A stretch of DNA of 64,000 nt, taken from assembly GCF_000745975.1 (NCBI RefSeq), contig NZ_JQKJ01000004.1, positions 124,001-188,000 of the forward strand, read 5' to 3'. The notes beneath the pieces were generated by a model. The model ran no database searches. It worked only from the letters and a program-made list of their open reading frames with translations, and was not told the DNA's origin. Below, one piece after another: positions 16,761 to 26,013 of this stretch (position 1 is its first letter; each line of letters begins with the position of its first letter). Origin of the DNA: Desulfobacter vibrioformis DSM 8776. GTDB taxonomy: Bacteria; Desulfobacterota; Desulfobacteria; Desulfobacterales; Desulfobacteraceae. The translations under genes were made by a program, and so were the position numbers.

Positions 16761-17843
16761 TTAGTCACCAAAGCAGATGCCAAGGGTTCTGGCCGTCAGG
16801 ATCAGCTCCCCGTCAGGGTCAACGCTGCGTATTCTGTTTACGGCGTCTTTCAAATGTACACTTCCCATCATTCCGCTGGGCTTGAGTGCGACCATCTTGC
16901 CAAAATTCTCCTTGGCTGCCATATGCACCGCCTGAACCCCGAACCGGGTGCATAACTGCCTGTCCCAGTGGGTGGGTTGCCCCCCGCGCTGGAGATGGCC
17001 AAGCACCACGCACCGGCTCTCTTTGCCGGTCTTTTCCTGGATTTTTTCGGCAATTGCGTAACCAATGCCCCCAAAACGGACTTCCCTGTCTGTTTTATCA
17101 TTGTCAGACACCACCATGGTGTCGTCAAGTTTTGCCCCCTCGGCCACAATAACAATGGTGAATAATTTTCCTGTGGCTTCCCGGGACCTGATTTTTTTTT
17201 CAATGGCTGTCATGTTAAATTTTATTTCAGGAATCAGAATAACATCCGCACCCCCGGCAAGCCCGGCATAGACGGCAATCCAGCCGGCATACCGGCCCAT
17301 GACCTCCAGCACCATGACCCGGTTATGGCTCTGGGCAGTTGAATGAAGCCGGTCAAGGGCATCCACGGCACAGGCCACGGCCGTGTCAAATCCAAAGGTC
17401 TGCTGGGTGGCATCCAGATCATTGTCAATGGTCTTGGGTACACCGATGACAGGCAGTCCTGATTCATGCATCTGCAGGGCTGTGGTCAAGGTGCCGTCCC
17501 CGCCGATGACCACAAGCGCTTTCAGATCCAAGGCTTCTGCATTCTGCCGCACCTGGGCCATAAGATCTTCCGGGATTTTCCGCGTTTCCCCCTGGCCGGT
17601 TTTTGATGAAAATCTGCCGGAATTTGCAGTGCCCAGAATGGTGCCGCCGCGAATAAGAAGCCCGTCCATATCCCGGATGGTGAGCGGGTCCGCCTGAACC
17701 GGTGTTAAAAGCCCGTCAAAACCGCCCCGGATGCCTATGGTCGTAACCCCCTGCATATCAGCGGCTTTTACAATGGCCCGGATGACTGCATTCAGTCCGG
17801 GGCAGTCTCCTCCCCCTGTTACTACGCCAATTTTTTTCCCCAT
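16761..17843 (-). CDS. pfkA: 6-phosphofructokinase, group III-like
   Basis: Phosphorylates fructose 6-phosphate in glycolysis. Key motifs are GVVTGGGDCPGLNAVIR at the N-terminus, VVIGGDGTLTTA, PKTIDNDLDATQQTFGFDTA, MGRYAGWIA and LGHLQRGGQPTHWDRQL. GGDGT with Gly at the ATP/PPi-discriminating site favours ATP, while PKTIDND with Lys is the form shared with PPi-dependent enzymes. This mixed pattern is typical of group III PFKs, so the phosphoryl donor should be tested. It is 360 residues long, with AAGGA before the ATG at 17843. Confidence 0.92.
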   Translation of the reverse strand: MGKKIGVVTGGGDCPGLNAVIRAIVKAADMQGVTTIGIRGGFDGLLTPVQADPLTIRDMDGLLIRGGTILGTANSGRFSSKTGQGETRKIPEDLMAQVRQNAEALDLKALVVIGGDGTLTTALQMHESGLPVIGVPKTIDNDLDATQQTFGFDTAVACAVDALDRLHSTAQSHNRVMVLEVMGRYAGWIAVYAGLAGGADVILIPEIKFNMTAIEKKIRSREATGKLFTIVIVAEGAKLDDTMVVSDNDKTDREVRFGGIGYAIAEKIQEKTGKESRCVVLGHLQRGGQPTHWDRQLCTRFGVQAVHMAAKENFGKMVALKPSGMMGSVHLKDAVNRIRSVDPDGELILTARTLGICFGD

Positions 17844-17877
17844 CTTTTAATCCTTGTCAATGGGTAATATAGCCCAT

Positions 17878-17940
17878 ATCTGATATAGTCCTATCGTTGA
17901 ATTTAGGTGATCAAATTTGCCTCACGGTGCTATATCAGAT
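17878..17940. repeat. Inverted repeat between pfkA and the hydrolase gene
   Basis: ATCTGATATAG (17878-17888) is repeated perfectly inverted as CTATATCAGAT (17930-17940), with 41 bases between. It lies in the divergent gap upstream of both genes. It may be an operator pair or a small mobile palindrome; nothing further can be said. Confidence 0.5.
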
Positions 17941-17982
17941 AATCAGTAATGAAACAAATAAATTAGATTGAATCAATTGATA

Positions 17983-19074
17983 ATGTTATTTGATAAGGTT
18001 ATTTGTGACTTGAAATCTGTAACTTTTAAAAAAAAATTAACGCGCCTTTTTTTTATTCTGCTTGGGGTCACGCTTGTGTACCAGACAGGCCGGACCTTTT
18101 TTTTAAAACAGGAGTGGCAGGCCAGAAATCGTGCATATGAGATGGTCAAACGGCTGTTTCCCGACGCCTGGGACAGGGCATGTGACCAGTACGGATTATT
18201 TTGTTTTAACGGGTCTGAAAAACCCATGCAAAAATGTACTGGTGTTGTGGAATCCGGCTGTATTATTCTTATTCACGGCCTTGATGACCCTGGTTTTACC
18301 TTTGAAACACTTGCGTTGGCCCTTCACCGGAAAGGGTACCCGGTGCTGTTTTTCTTCTACCCGGATGATCAGAGGATTGATGCCTCATCACAATTGTTAT
18401 TCAATAATTTATCCTCCTTGTCCCTTGCAGGTCCTGTCGTGCTTGTGGGACATAGCATGGGCGGACTTGTGGCAAGACATATGCTGGTTGATCCCGTCAT
18501 TGATTATGCTGGGGCCAGGGCCAGGACCCGGGTTCCTGAAATCAGGGATTTGATCATGGTTGGCACCCCGAACCACGGGGCTTTTCTTTCAAGATTCAGG
18601 CTTTTCATGGAGATACGGGAACAATGCCTGCTCGCGTTTGATCACAGGTGGCACATGCTTTCCGGGTTTATTGACGGAACCGGTGCTGCCGGCATTGATC
18701 TGCTGCCGCAGTCCGAGTTTATGAGACATCTGAACAGTCTGCCTTATCCTGGAGACATACCTTGTCATATCATCGCCGGACATATCTTTGCCTTTCCGGT
18801 GAACATGCCTGAACAATTTCAGATTACGGGTAACCAGACCCTTGAGGGGGTACTGTTGTCAAAAAAAAACGATTTTCGGTCAATGCTGGACAAGGCAGGC
18901 CTTTTGATCGGAGACGGTCTTGTCTCCATCAATTCTGCCGTCTCTTTTGATGTGCCTGTCACCCTTGTGAAAGGAAACCATAAAACCATGCTTGCTCACT
19001 GTTATTTCAACGGTTCCCGGATTCCCCCTGCCGTTTCTGTGATACTTGATATTCTGGCGCACCATGAAAATTAA
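17983..19074 (+). CDS. Membrane-anchored alpha/beta hydrolase, lipase-like
   Basis: An esterase or lipase of unknown substrate. Residues ~18-37 form an N-terminal membrane segment after a basic start, so the catalytic domain is probably periplasmic. The oxyanion strand reads CIILIHGLDDPG, the nucleophile elbow is GHSMGGLVARHML, and VGTPNHGAFLS follows as in lipases. DGLVSINSAV supplies the likely acid and GNHKTMLAH the catalytic His. The frame can start at a TTG at 17968, but the ATG at 17983 is preferred; neither has a good ribosome site. It is 363 residues from that ATG and stands alone. Confidence 0.82.
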   Translation: MLFDKVICDLKSVTFKKKLTRLFFILLGVTLVYQTGRTFFLKQEWQARNRAYEMVKRLFPDAWDRACDQYGLFCFNGSEKPMQKCTGVVESGCIILIHGLDDPGFTFETLALALHRKGYPVLFFFYPDDQRIDASSQLLFNNLSSLSLAGPVVLVGHSMGGLVARHMLVDPVIDYAGARARTRVPEIRDLIMVGTPNHGAFLSRFRLFMEIREQCLLAFDHRWHMLSGFIDGTGAAGIDLLPQSEFMRHLNSLPYPGDIPCHIIAGHIFAFPVNMPEQFQITGNQTLEGVLLSKKNDFRSMLDKAGLLIGDGLVSINSAVSFDVPVTLVKGNHKTMLAHCYFNGSRIPPAVSVILDILAHHEN

Positions 19075-19174
19075 TTCAGAGATCTTTATGGATATTTCCC
19101 AGGGAATGACCTTGTAAAAGGTTCATAATTTTGGTAAAAGGGCATGTTTATATACTGTACTTTTAATAATTATT

Positions 19175-19211
19175 GGCCAGCCTTTTCACCTTTTTAACGT
19201 GACGGCTGGCC
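19175..19211 (+). terminator. Hairpin between hydrolase gene and guaB
   Basis: GGCCAGCC (19175-19182) and GGCTGGCC (19204-19211) form a perfect 8-bp stem with a 21-base T-rich loop. Only a short T run (CTTTAAAG) follows, so it is either a weak terminator of the hydrolase gene or part of the guaB leader. Confidence 0.5.
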
Positions 19212-19258
19212 TTTAAAGTATAAATAAACACCTTTCCTTTCTGGAGGATTCTTAAATT

Positions 19259-20728
19259 ATGTCAAATATATTACCCGAGCAAGGGCTCTCTTTTGATGAT
19301 GTGCTCCTGCTTCCCGATTATTCAGCCATCCTGCCTGACGAAGTGATCACGCGCACGCGTCTGACCAGGGAACTTGAACTCAACATCCCCATTGTCAGTG
19401 CAGCCATGGATACGGTGACCGAATCAGACACCGCCATCAGCATGGCCCGGGCCGGAGGCCTTGGATTTATCCACAGAAACCTGAGTATTGCCGAGCAGGT
19501 GGTTGAAGTGGACCGGGTTAAAAAAAGTGAAAGCGGCATGATTGTTGACCCTGTAACCGTCCATCCCGATGCCACCATTTCCGATGTGCTGAGTATCATG
19601 GCCAAATACCGGATTTCAGGTATCCCCGTTGTGGAAGACGATAAACTGGTCGGTATTGTGACCAACAGGGACCTTCGTTTTGAAACCCAGCTGGATAAAC
19701 CGGCCAGAGAGGTGATGACCAGTGAAAACCTGGTGACCGTGCCTGAAAAATGCACCCTGGAAGAATCCAAAATCATGCTGCATAAACACAGGATTGAAAA
19801 ACTTCTGGTGGTGGACCCCCAGGGCAACCTCAAAGGCCTGATCACTATCAAGGACATTGAAAAGATAAGAAAATATCCCAATGCCTGCAAAGATTCTTTG
19901 GGACGCCTGAGGGCCGGTGCTGCCATTGGTGTGGGGTCCGATATGATGGAACGTGTGGAAGCGCTTCTGGCTGCCGGGGCCGATGCCCTGGTCATTGACA
20001 CATCCCATGGCCATTCCCAGAATGTGATCAATGCGATTCAGCGTATTAAGGCGGCGTTTCCCGCCTGCCAGCTTATTGCCGGCAATGTGGCCACCGAGGC
20101 CGGGGCAAAGGCATTGATTGACGCAGGTGTTGATGCCGTTAAAATCGGTATCGGCCCAGGTTCCATATGTACCACCCGTATTGTTGCAGGTGTTGGTGTG
20201 CCCCAGCTCACTGCTGTGATGAACTGTGCCGATATTTCAAGGAAAACCGGTGTGCCCCTGATTGCCGACGGCGGGATCAAATTCTCCGGAGATGTCTCCA
20301 AAGCCCTGGGGGCCGGTGCCCATTCCGTGATGCTGGGCAGCCTTCTGGCCGGCACCAAAGAAAGCCCCGGCGAAATCGTCATCTACCAGGGCCGTTCATA
20401 TAAAGCCTACCGCGGCATGGGATCTGTGGAAGCCATGAAAAAGGGCAGTTCCGACAGATATTATCAGAAAGATACCGGTAAAAATGAAGAGCTGGTTCCT
20501 GAAGGTATTGTGGGCCGGATTCCTTACCGGGGAACCATCCGCGAGAATATTGTCCAGATGATTGGCGGACTCAAGGCCGGCATGGGATATCTTGGGGCCG
20601 CGACCATCAGCGAGCTGCACCAGAAGGCAAAATTTGTCCGGATCACTGCGGCCGGATTAAAGGAAAGCCATGTCCATGACGTTGTCATCACCAAGGAAGC
20701 ACCCAACTACAGAGTGGAAAGCAATTAA
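19259..20728 (+). CDS. guaB: Inosine-5'-monophosphate dehydrogenase
   Basis: Oxidises IMP to XMP with NAD+, the committed step to GMP. The 489-residue chain is full length: N-terminal [17 protein letters not shown], a pair of CBS domains at ~95-205 ([20 protein letters not shown] in the first), the [10 protein letters not shown] strand, the catalytic cysteine loop [15 protein letters not shown], and [23 protein letters not shown] site precedes the ATG at 19259. dnaE follows after 6 bases. Confidence 0.97.
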   Translation: MSNILPEQGLSFDDVLLLPDYSAILPDEVITRTRLTRELELNIPIVSAAMDTVTESDTAISMARAGGLGFIHRNLSIAEQVVEVDRVKKSESGMIVDPVTVHPDATISDVLSIMAKYRISGIPVVEDDKLVGIVTNRDLRFETQLDKPAREVMTSENLVTVPEKCTLEESKIMLHKHRIEKLLVVDPQGNLKGLITIKDIEKIRKYPNACKDSLGRLRAGAAIGVGSDMMERVEALLAAGADALVIDTSHGHSQNVINAIQRIKAAFPACQLIAGNVATEAGAKALIDAGVDAVKIGIGPGSICTTRIVAGVGVPQLTAVMNCADISRKTGVPLIADGGIKFSGDVSKALGAGAHSVMLGSLLAGTKESPGEIVIYQGRSYKAYRGMGSVEAMKKGSSDRYYQKDTGKNEELVPEGIVGRIPYRGTIRENIVQMIGGLKAGMGYLGAATISELHQKAKFVRITAAGLKESHVHDVVITKEAPNYRVESN

Positions 20729-20734
20729 CTTCCC

Positions 20735-23700
20735 ATGACGGATAATCAGACCGATAATCAGGATATACCCTTTTGTCATCTGCATCTTCACACCGAGTAC
20801 TCCCTGCTTGACGGGGCCATCCGGCTGAACGACCTGATGAAAAGATGTACGGAATATGGCATGGATGCGGTGTCAATTACAGACCACGGCACCATGTTCG
20901 GTGTGGCTGAGTTTTATGAAAAAGCCCACAAAGCCGGCATTAAACCCATCATCGGCTGCGAAGTCTATGTCGCGCCCAGAACCTTAAATGACAGGACCCA
21001 GCTGGATCGAAAAGGACTAAGCCATCTGGTGCTTTTAGCCAAGGACCGGGAGGGATACACCAACCTTTGCAAACTGGTGTCCGCGGCCCAGCTCAAGGGC
21101 TTTTATTTTAAGCCCAGAATAGACAAGGCTCTTCTGGCCGAACATGCCAGGGGGCTTGTGGGGCTTTCCGCCTGCCTTAAAGGGGATATTCCCCAGGCCA
21201 TTCTGGCAGGGGACCGGGCAAAGGCAGATGATCTGGCGCGATTTTATCTTGATACCCTGGGAGAGGGTAACTTTTTTCTTGAAGTCCAGGAAAACGGTAT
21301 GGAGATCCAGCACCGTCTGAATAACGGTCTGCTGGAGATGAGCAAGCGTCTTTCCATTCCCATGGTGGCCACCAATGACTGCCATTACCTGTCCAGCGGA
21401 GATGCCAAAGCCCATGAAATCCTTTTGTGCATCCAGACCGGTGATACATTTGACAATGCCGACCGTTTTAAATTTGATTCGGACCAGCTCTATTTCAAAT
21501 CCAGGCAGGAGATGGCTGATTCCCTCGGCCATTTTCCCGATGCCATTGCCAATACAAAGCGGATCGCAGATATGTGCCAGGTGGATTTCGGCAAGAAAAC
21601 CTATCATTTTCCCCGGTATGACCTTGGCGATGGACTGTCCGAGGACGCATTGTTTAAAAAACTTGCCATGGCAGGATTTGAAGAACGGCTTGCCAAAATC
21701 AAGGAAACCCATCCTGATATCGATGAACAGGTCTACAGGGACCGGATTAAGTACGAAATTGACATTATTCTTAAAATGGGGTTTCCCGGCTATTTTCTCA
21801 TTGTGGCGGACTTTATTGGCCATGCACGGAAAATCGGGGTGCCGGTGGGGCCGGGCAGGGGGTCTGCAGCCGGTTCCATGGTGGCTTACGCCATGGGGAT
21901 TACAGCCCTTGATCCCATTGAACACGGGCTGATTTTTGAACGGTTTTTAAACCCGGCCCGAATCTCCATGCCTGATATTGACGTGGATTTCTGCATTGAG
22001 GGCAGGGAACATGTTTATGATTATACGGTTCAGCGTTACGGCGGTCCCGAATATGTCTGCCAGATCATCACCTTTGGAAAGCTCAAAGCCAAGGCTGTGA
22101 TCCGGGATGTGGGAAGGGCCTTGGGGGTTCCCCTTCCCGAAGTGGACGAAGTGGCCAAAATGATCCCCGACACCGCCAAAAATCTAAAAAAGGCATTGGA
22201 GGAGGTGCCGGCCATCCGGGATAAATGCCGCGAAACCGGCGTCAAAACCCAGATGCTGGACATTGCCATGCTGCTCGAAGGGTTGCCCCGGCATGCATCC
22301 ACCCATGCCGCAGGGGTTGTGGTTTCCGACAAACCCCTGTGCGAATATCTGCCGCTGTTCAAGGGCAAAGACGGTGAGACCATTACCCAGTTTGACATGA
22401 ACTTCACTGAAAAACAGGGTCTGGTAAAATTTGATTTCCTGGGACTTCGCAACCTGACCGTTATTAAAAACTGCCTTGCCCTGATCGAAAAACAGGGCAA
22501 GACCCCGCCGGATCTGCTCCACCTTGACTATTCAGATCAAAAGACCTTTGATTTGTTGCAAAATTCCGATACCACCGGGGTGTTCCAGCTTGAAAGTTCG
22601 GGTATGAAGGAGCTGATTGCCCGGCTGAAACCGGCCAGTTTTTCAGACATTGTGGCCCTTGTGGCCCTTTACCGGCCAGGGCCTCTGGATTCGGGGATGG
22701 CGGATAACTATGTGGAACGCAAACATGGCCGGGAGCCTGTGGTATATCTGTTTCCCGAATTAGAGCCTGTGCTTGAAGAAACCTACGGGGTCATCCTGTA
22801 CCAGGAACAGGTCATGAAGATAGCCGGCGTCATTGCCAATTACAGCATGGCCCAGGCAGACGGGCTCCGAAAGGCCATGGGAAAAAAGATTGCCGCCATG
22901 ATGGAGGAGCACCGGAGTCTTTTTATGAAGGGGGCCCAGGAAAACGGCCATGATCCCAAAAAGGCTGAAGATCTTTTTAACCTTATGGAGAAATTCGGCG
23001 GCTACGGTTTCAATAAGTCCCATTCAGCAGCCTACGCCCTGATTGCCTTTCAGACCGCATTTCTTAAGGCCCATTTTCCCGTCGAATTCATCGCGGCCCT
23101 GATGACGTCCGAACGCAGCAATTCCGATGCGATACTCAAGTACATGGAAGAATGCAAAGCCCATAATATCGAAGTCCTGCCCCCGGATGTCAACCAGAGT
23201 GACGCCTTTTTCAATGTGGATAATAAGTGTATCCGTTTTGGCCTGGCCGCCATTAAAGGCGTGGGAGAGGCTGCCATTGACTCTATTGTGGACAATTGTG
23301 AAAAGGAAGGGGACTATACCAGCCTTTATAATTTCTGCGAACGGGTGAACCTGAGCAAGGCCAATAAAAAAGTGCTTGAAGCCCTGATTAAATGCGGGGC
23401 TTTTGATTCCACAGGGGATAAACGCTCCCAGATGATGGCCGTGCTTGAGGATGCCCTGGACCATGGTTCCAGAATCCAGAGGGAAAAGGCAGATGCCCAG
23501 CTGGATCTGTTTGCCGATTCAGGTGTGGGCATTAGTCTTCCCTCCAGTATTCCGAGAATGCCTGATATGGACGAGTGGGAGGGCAAGGTGTTGCTGGAGC
23601 TGGAAAAAGAAGCGTTGGGATTTTACATCACCGGCCACCCCATGGATGATTATGCGGATATCATACGCAAATATGCCAGTGTTAACACGGTTACTATTCA

Positions 23701-24277
23701 AGACGTTGAAGATGAAAAGATGATCCGCATCGGCGGGCACCTGAAGGTCCGGAAAATTCACACGACCAAAAAAGGGGACTTGATGGCCTTCTGCAACATT
23801 GAGGACCAGTATTCAACCGTGGAATTGGTCGTATTTCCCGATCTTTATGCCATGACCCATACGTTTTTATCCCAGGAGCAGGTTGTCATTGTTGAAGCGC
23901 AAGCCCAAAAAAAAGAGAATACGGTCAAGCTGATAGGCGAAGCAATTGTGCCTGCAAGCCAGGCTGAAACCCTTTGGGCTGCCGGTATTGTCATGCAGGT
24001 GGATGCCCAGCGCCATGGACCTGATGTGTTTGATCAGCTCAAACCCGTGATCGAGCGGTATCCTGGCAATTGTGTCTCCTTGTTCAACATTCACATTGAT
24101 TCAGAACATCCCGATGTGATGGTGAAGTTATCGGATGAGTACAAGTCCGATGCCTGTCCCGGCTTTTTTCAGGAGATTGAAACCATCCTTGGCCCCGGCA
24201 CCATTGAAACCAGATGCGCCCCTGTCAAAGACAAGGTGAAAAGGAAAAAACACTGGCCCAGGAAACAAGTCACCTGA
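20735..24277 (+). CDS. dnaE: DNA polymerase III alpha subunit
   Basis: Replicative polymerase of the C family, 1180 residues. It opens with a PHP domain (HLHLHTEYSLLDGAIR at residue ~14) and has DHGTMFGVAEF and the polymerase core with PGRGSAAGSMVAYAMGIT and the catalytic acidic motif PDIDVDF near 412. ASTHAAGVVVSD and the YGFNKSHSAAYALIAF block follow, then a helix-hairpin-helix region and an OB fold near the C-terminus. The gene is 6 bases after guaB, with only a weak ribosome site at its ATG. Its last 8 bases overlap the convergent BON gene. A terminator hairpin suited to this strand lies at 24654-24676. Confidence 0.97.
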   Translation: MTDNQTDNQDIPFCHLHLHTEYSLLDGAIRLNDLMKRCTEYGMDAVSITDHGTMFGVAEFYEKAHKAGIKPIIGCEVYVAPRTLNDRTQLDRKGLSHLVLLAKDREGYTNLCKLVSAAQLKGFYFKPRIDKALLAEHARGLVGLSACLKGDIPQAILAGDRAKADDLARFYLDTLGEGNFFLEVQENGMEIQHRLNNGLLEMSKRLSIPMVATNDCHYLSSGDAKAHEILLCIQTGDTFDNADRFKFDSDQLYFKSRQEMADSLGHFPDAIANTKRIADMCQVDFGKKTYHFPRYDLGDGLSEDALFKKLAMAGFEERLAKIKETHPDIDEQVYRDRIKYEIDIILKMGFPGYFLIVADFIGHARKIGVPVGPGRGSAAGSMVAYAMGITALDPIEHGLIFERFLNPARISMPDIDVDFCIEGREHVYDYTVQRYGGPEYVCQIITFGKLKAKAVIRDVGRALGVPLPEVDEVAKMIPDTAKNLKKALEEVPAIRDKCRETGVKTQMLDIAMLLEGLPRHASTHAAGVVVSDKPLCEYLPLFKGKDGETITQFDMNFTEKQGLVKFDFLGLRNLTVIKNCLALIEKQGKTPPDLLHLDYSDQKTFDLLQNSDTTGVFQLESSGMKELIARLKPASFSDIVALVALYRPGPLDSGMADNYVERKHGREPVVYLFPELEPVLEETYGVILYQEQVMKIAGVIANYSMAQADGLRKAMGKKIAAMMEEHRSLFMKGAQENGHDPKKAEDLFNLMEKFGGYGFNKSHSAAYALIAFQTAFLKAHFPVEFIAALMTSERSNSDAILKYMEECKAHNIEVLPPDVNQSDAFFNVDNKCIRFGLAAIKGVGEAAIDSIVDNCEKEGDYTSLYNFCERVNLSKANKKVLEALIKCGAFDSTGDKRSQMMAVLEDALDHGSRIQREKADAQLDLFADSGVGISLPSSIPRMPDMDEWEGKVLLELEKEALGFYITGHPMDDYADIIRKYASVNTVTIQDVEDEKMIRIGGHLKVRKIHTTKKGDLMAFCNIEDQYSTVELVVFPDLYAMTHTFLSQEQVVIVEAQAQKKENTVKLIGEAIVPASQAETLWAAGIVMQVDAQRHGPDVFDQLKPVIERYPGNCVSLFNIHIDSEHPDVMVKLSDEYKSDACPGFFQEIETILGPGTIETRCAPVKDKVKRKKHWPRKQVT

Positions 24278-24698
24278 TGCCGGGATTCATAAATACAGTG
24301 CCCGGGTTGGTGATCTGCAGCCGGCTTACCACACGGACCACGCCGTCAATACTTTTTACCAGGTCCCGGGCCATGCGGTGCTGGTATTTATCGGCTACCC
24401 AGCCATCCAGATAGACGACCCCGTGGCGGACCTTTACGTGGATATCCGTATCATCCACCATGTCATCGGACATGAATTTGGATTTTACCCGGGCCATGAG
24501 CACTGTATCACTGACAAAAGTTATCGGTGACCGGGCCCTTTGTTTTGTGTCGGATTGATAGTACACCGGTGATCCGGTCTCCGCATTGGGGGACGCACAG
24601 CCGGGAAACAAGGTGCAAGAAACTAGAAACAAGATACAAGATACAAGAGGGAGAAGCGCCTGGGGCGCTTTTTTATTTGTTGCGGGTTGAATGCCCAT
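24270..24698 (-). CDS. BON-domain protein with repeat-derived signal sequence
   Basis: A 142-residue exported protein. Residues ~65-132 are a BON domain (TDIHVKVRHGVVYLDGWV, then a second strand pair ending RLQITNPG), as in OsmY-like envelope proteins that bind lipids. Residues 1-35 form a signal sequence with KK, a hydrophobic core and LFPGC, a weak lipobox, so it may be a lipoprotein. The hydrophobic core is encoded by a dispersed DNA repeat (24604-24676), and the segment before it by that repeat's terminator hairpin. ATG at 24698 lacks a ribosome site. It overlaps dnaE by 8 bases on the opposite strand and follows the 91-residue gene by 5 bases. Confidence 0.78.
   Translation of the reverse strand: MGIQPATNKKAPQALLPLVSCILFLVSCTLFPGCASPNAETGSPVYYQSDTKQRARSPITFVSDTVLMARVKSKFMSDDMVDDTDIHVKVRHGVVYLDGWVADKYQHRMARDLVKSIDGVVRVVSRLQITNPGTVFMNPGIR
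24604..24676 (+). repeat. Heptamer array plus hairpin element, copy 1
   Basis: A run of AGAAACA/AGATACA-type 7-base units ends in AAGCGCCTGGGGCGCTTTTTT. A second copy at 33338-33400 has the same order: heptamers, GAG, then AAGCGCC hairpin. Here the element lies inside the start of the BON gene on the other strand. Confidence 0.8.
24654..24676 (+). terminator. Rho-independent terminator serving dnaE
   Basis: AAGCGCC (24654-24660), a 3-base loop, GGCGCTT (24664-24670) and a T run give a good plus-strand terminator. It lies about 380 bases beyond dnaE and within the antisense coding start of the BON gene. Confidence 0.7.
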
Positions 24699-24703
24699 GC
24701 GGG

Positions 24704-24979
24704 TTATTCAAAATCGTCCAAATCAAGGTTGTCAAGATCGGAAAGGTCCATGTCCTTGAGCAGATCATCTTCATCAGGAATGCTGCTTTCATCAATCACA
24801 ACAGGTTGTCGCGCATTGAGGCCTGGATTGCTTCCGGTTCTTGAAACCGTGTTGAATCCTTCTTGTTCATCCTTGTCATGATCTCTGAAAAATCCGGCAA
24901 TCCCAATAAAAAACAGGTAACCGAGGCCAGCCATATTCAGAAGGATGATAATTGTTCCCAGAATGTTTTTAATCAGCAC
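24704..24979 (-). CDS. Small membrane protein with acidic tail (91 aa)
   Basis: Unrecognised family. Residues ~1-30 form one hydrophobic helix (TIIILLNMAGLGYLFFIGIAGFF), and the remainder is polar with a strongly acidic end rich in Asp-Leu (LKDMDLSDLDNLDLDDFE). The reading frame begins with a GTG at 24979 and a weak purine-rich stretch upstream. The BON gene starts 5 bases after its stop, so they are probably cotranscribed. The acidic, leucine-periodic tail could bind a protein partner. The gene is supported by spacing and composition only. Confidence 0.55.
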   Translation of the reverse strand: MLIKNILGTIIILLNMAGLGYLFFIGIAGFFRDHDKDEQEGFNTVSRTGSNPGLNARQPVVIDESSIPDEDDLLKDMDLSDLDNLDLDDFE

Positions 24980-25107
24980 GCTTTGCTTTTTCTCGTTAAG
25001 GTTTGACGATGGGGACTTAAGTGTTTATATATAATCTTTAATTTTGTGGCAAGGATAAACCTAAATAGTGCAAGAAAAATGGTGCAGGAAAATTTAAAGG
25101 TTTTTGT

Positions 25108-25875
25108 ATGAGTTGGCTTGGAAAAATGATAGGCGGCACCATAGGTCTGGCCTTGGGCGGTCCTTTGGGTGCTGTGGCAGGGGCTGCATTCGGCCACGCT
25201 TTTGTGGACAGAAGAGAGGATGAATATTTACGTTCCATTCCGGGCAGTAAGCGGCCGGGCCTGTCTTCCAACGAAGAGGCCCAGCTTGTTTTCTTTACTG
25301 CGGCTTTTTCCATGCTGGCTAAAATCAGCAAAGCAGACGGCCGGATCAGTGAAGAGGAGATAAAAGCGGTGGAACGTTTTATGATCAATGATCTTCAGCT
25401 GGATCAAGCAAGCCGTGAAACGGCCAAAGATATTTTCAGAAATGCCGTGACCTCTTCCCAGACCTTTGAGGCCTTTGCCCGGCAATTTTATTCGGTGTTT
25501 AAATACCAGGCCAATATCATTGAGTTGATGATGGATGTGCTGCTCAGGGTCTCTTCGGCTGACGGAAATATCTCTGATATCGAGGAACAGATGCTGTTGT
25601 CAGCTTCACGGATTTTCAGATTTTCCCAGTCAGATTATAACCGGCTTAAATCCAGGTATGTGAAAAAATCAGATCCCTATTATGCTGTCCTTCAATGCGA
25701 TGAAAATGCGAGCAATGAAGAGATAAAAAAGAAATACCGGACCCTGGTCCAGGAGTATCACCCGGATAAAATCCAGGCCAAGGGACTGCCCGGTGAATTT
25801 GTTAAGTTTGCCACGGATAAATTCACCGAAATCCAGGACGCTTACGAGCACATCAGAAAGCGCAGGGGGTTTTGA
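25108..25875 (+). CDS. djlA: DjlA-like membrane co-chaperone (TerB and J domains)
   Basis: A membrane-anchored DnaJ-like protein that can stimulate DnaK. Residues ~5-35 are a glycine-rich membrane segment (GGTIGLALGGPLGAVAGAAFG). Residues ~55-175 are a TerB-type helical domain (KADGRISEEEIKAVERFM, then SSADGNISDIEEQMLL). The C-terminal J domain begins DPYYAVLQCDENAS and has HPDK near residue 219. The order membrane-TerB-J is that of DjlA. ATG at 25108 has AAAGG upstream. It stands alone; a palindromic repeat separates it from the convergent mtaB gene. Confidence 0.88.
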   Translation: MSWLGKMIGGTIGLALGGPLGAVAGAAFGHAFVDRREDEYLRSIPGSKRPGLSSNEEAQLVFFTAAFSMLAKISKADGRISEEEIKAVERFMINDLQLDQASRETAKDIFRNAVTSSQTFEAFARQFYSVFKYQANIIELMMDVLLRVSSADGNISDIEEQMLLSASRIFRFSQSDYNRLKSRYVKKSDPYYAVLQCDENASNEEIKKKYRTLVQEYHPDKIQAKGLPGEFVKFATDKFTEIQDAYEHIRKRRGF

Positions 25876-25900
25876 TTTTTATCCGGCCCACACAACAAGG

Positions 25901-26012
25901 TCAAGGTCATAAGTTTAAGCATTGAGTATTTTCTTTTACCATGAAGGACATGAAGATCATGAAGAATATATACCGTAAAATTAATCTTCATGTCCTTCAT
26001 GCTCTTCATGGT
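25901..26012 (+). repeat. 9-mer palindromic repeat element, copy B
   Basis: Shares GTCATAAGTTTAAGCATTGAG with copies A and C, then CATGAAGGACATGAAGATC-type arms and their inverse ending CTTCATGG. It fills the gap between the convergent djlA and mtaB genes and ends one base before the mtaB stop, where it could act as a bidirectional transcript end. Confidence 0.85.
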
Positions 26013-26013
26013 T

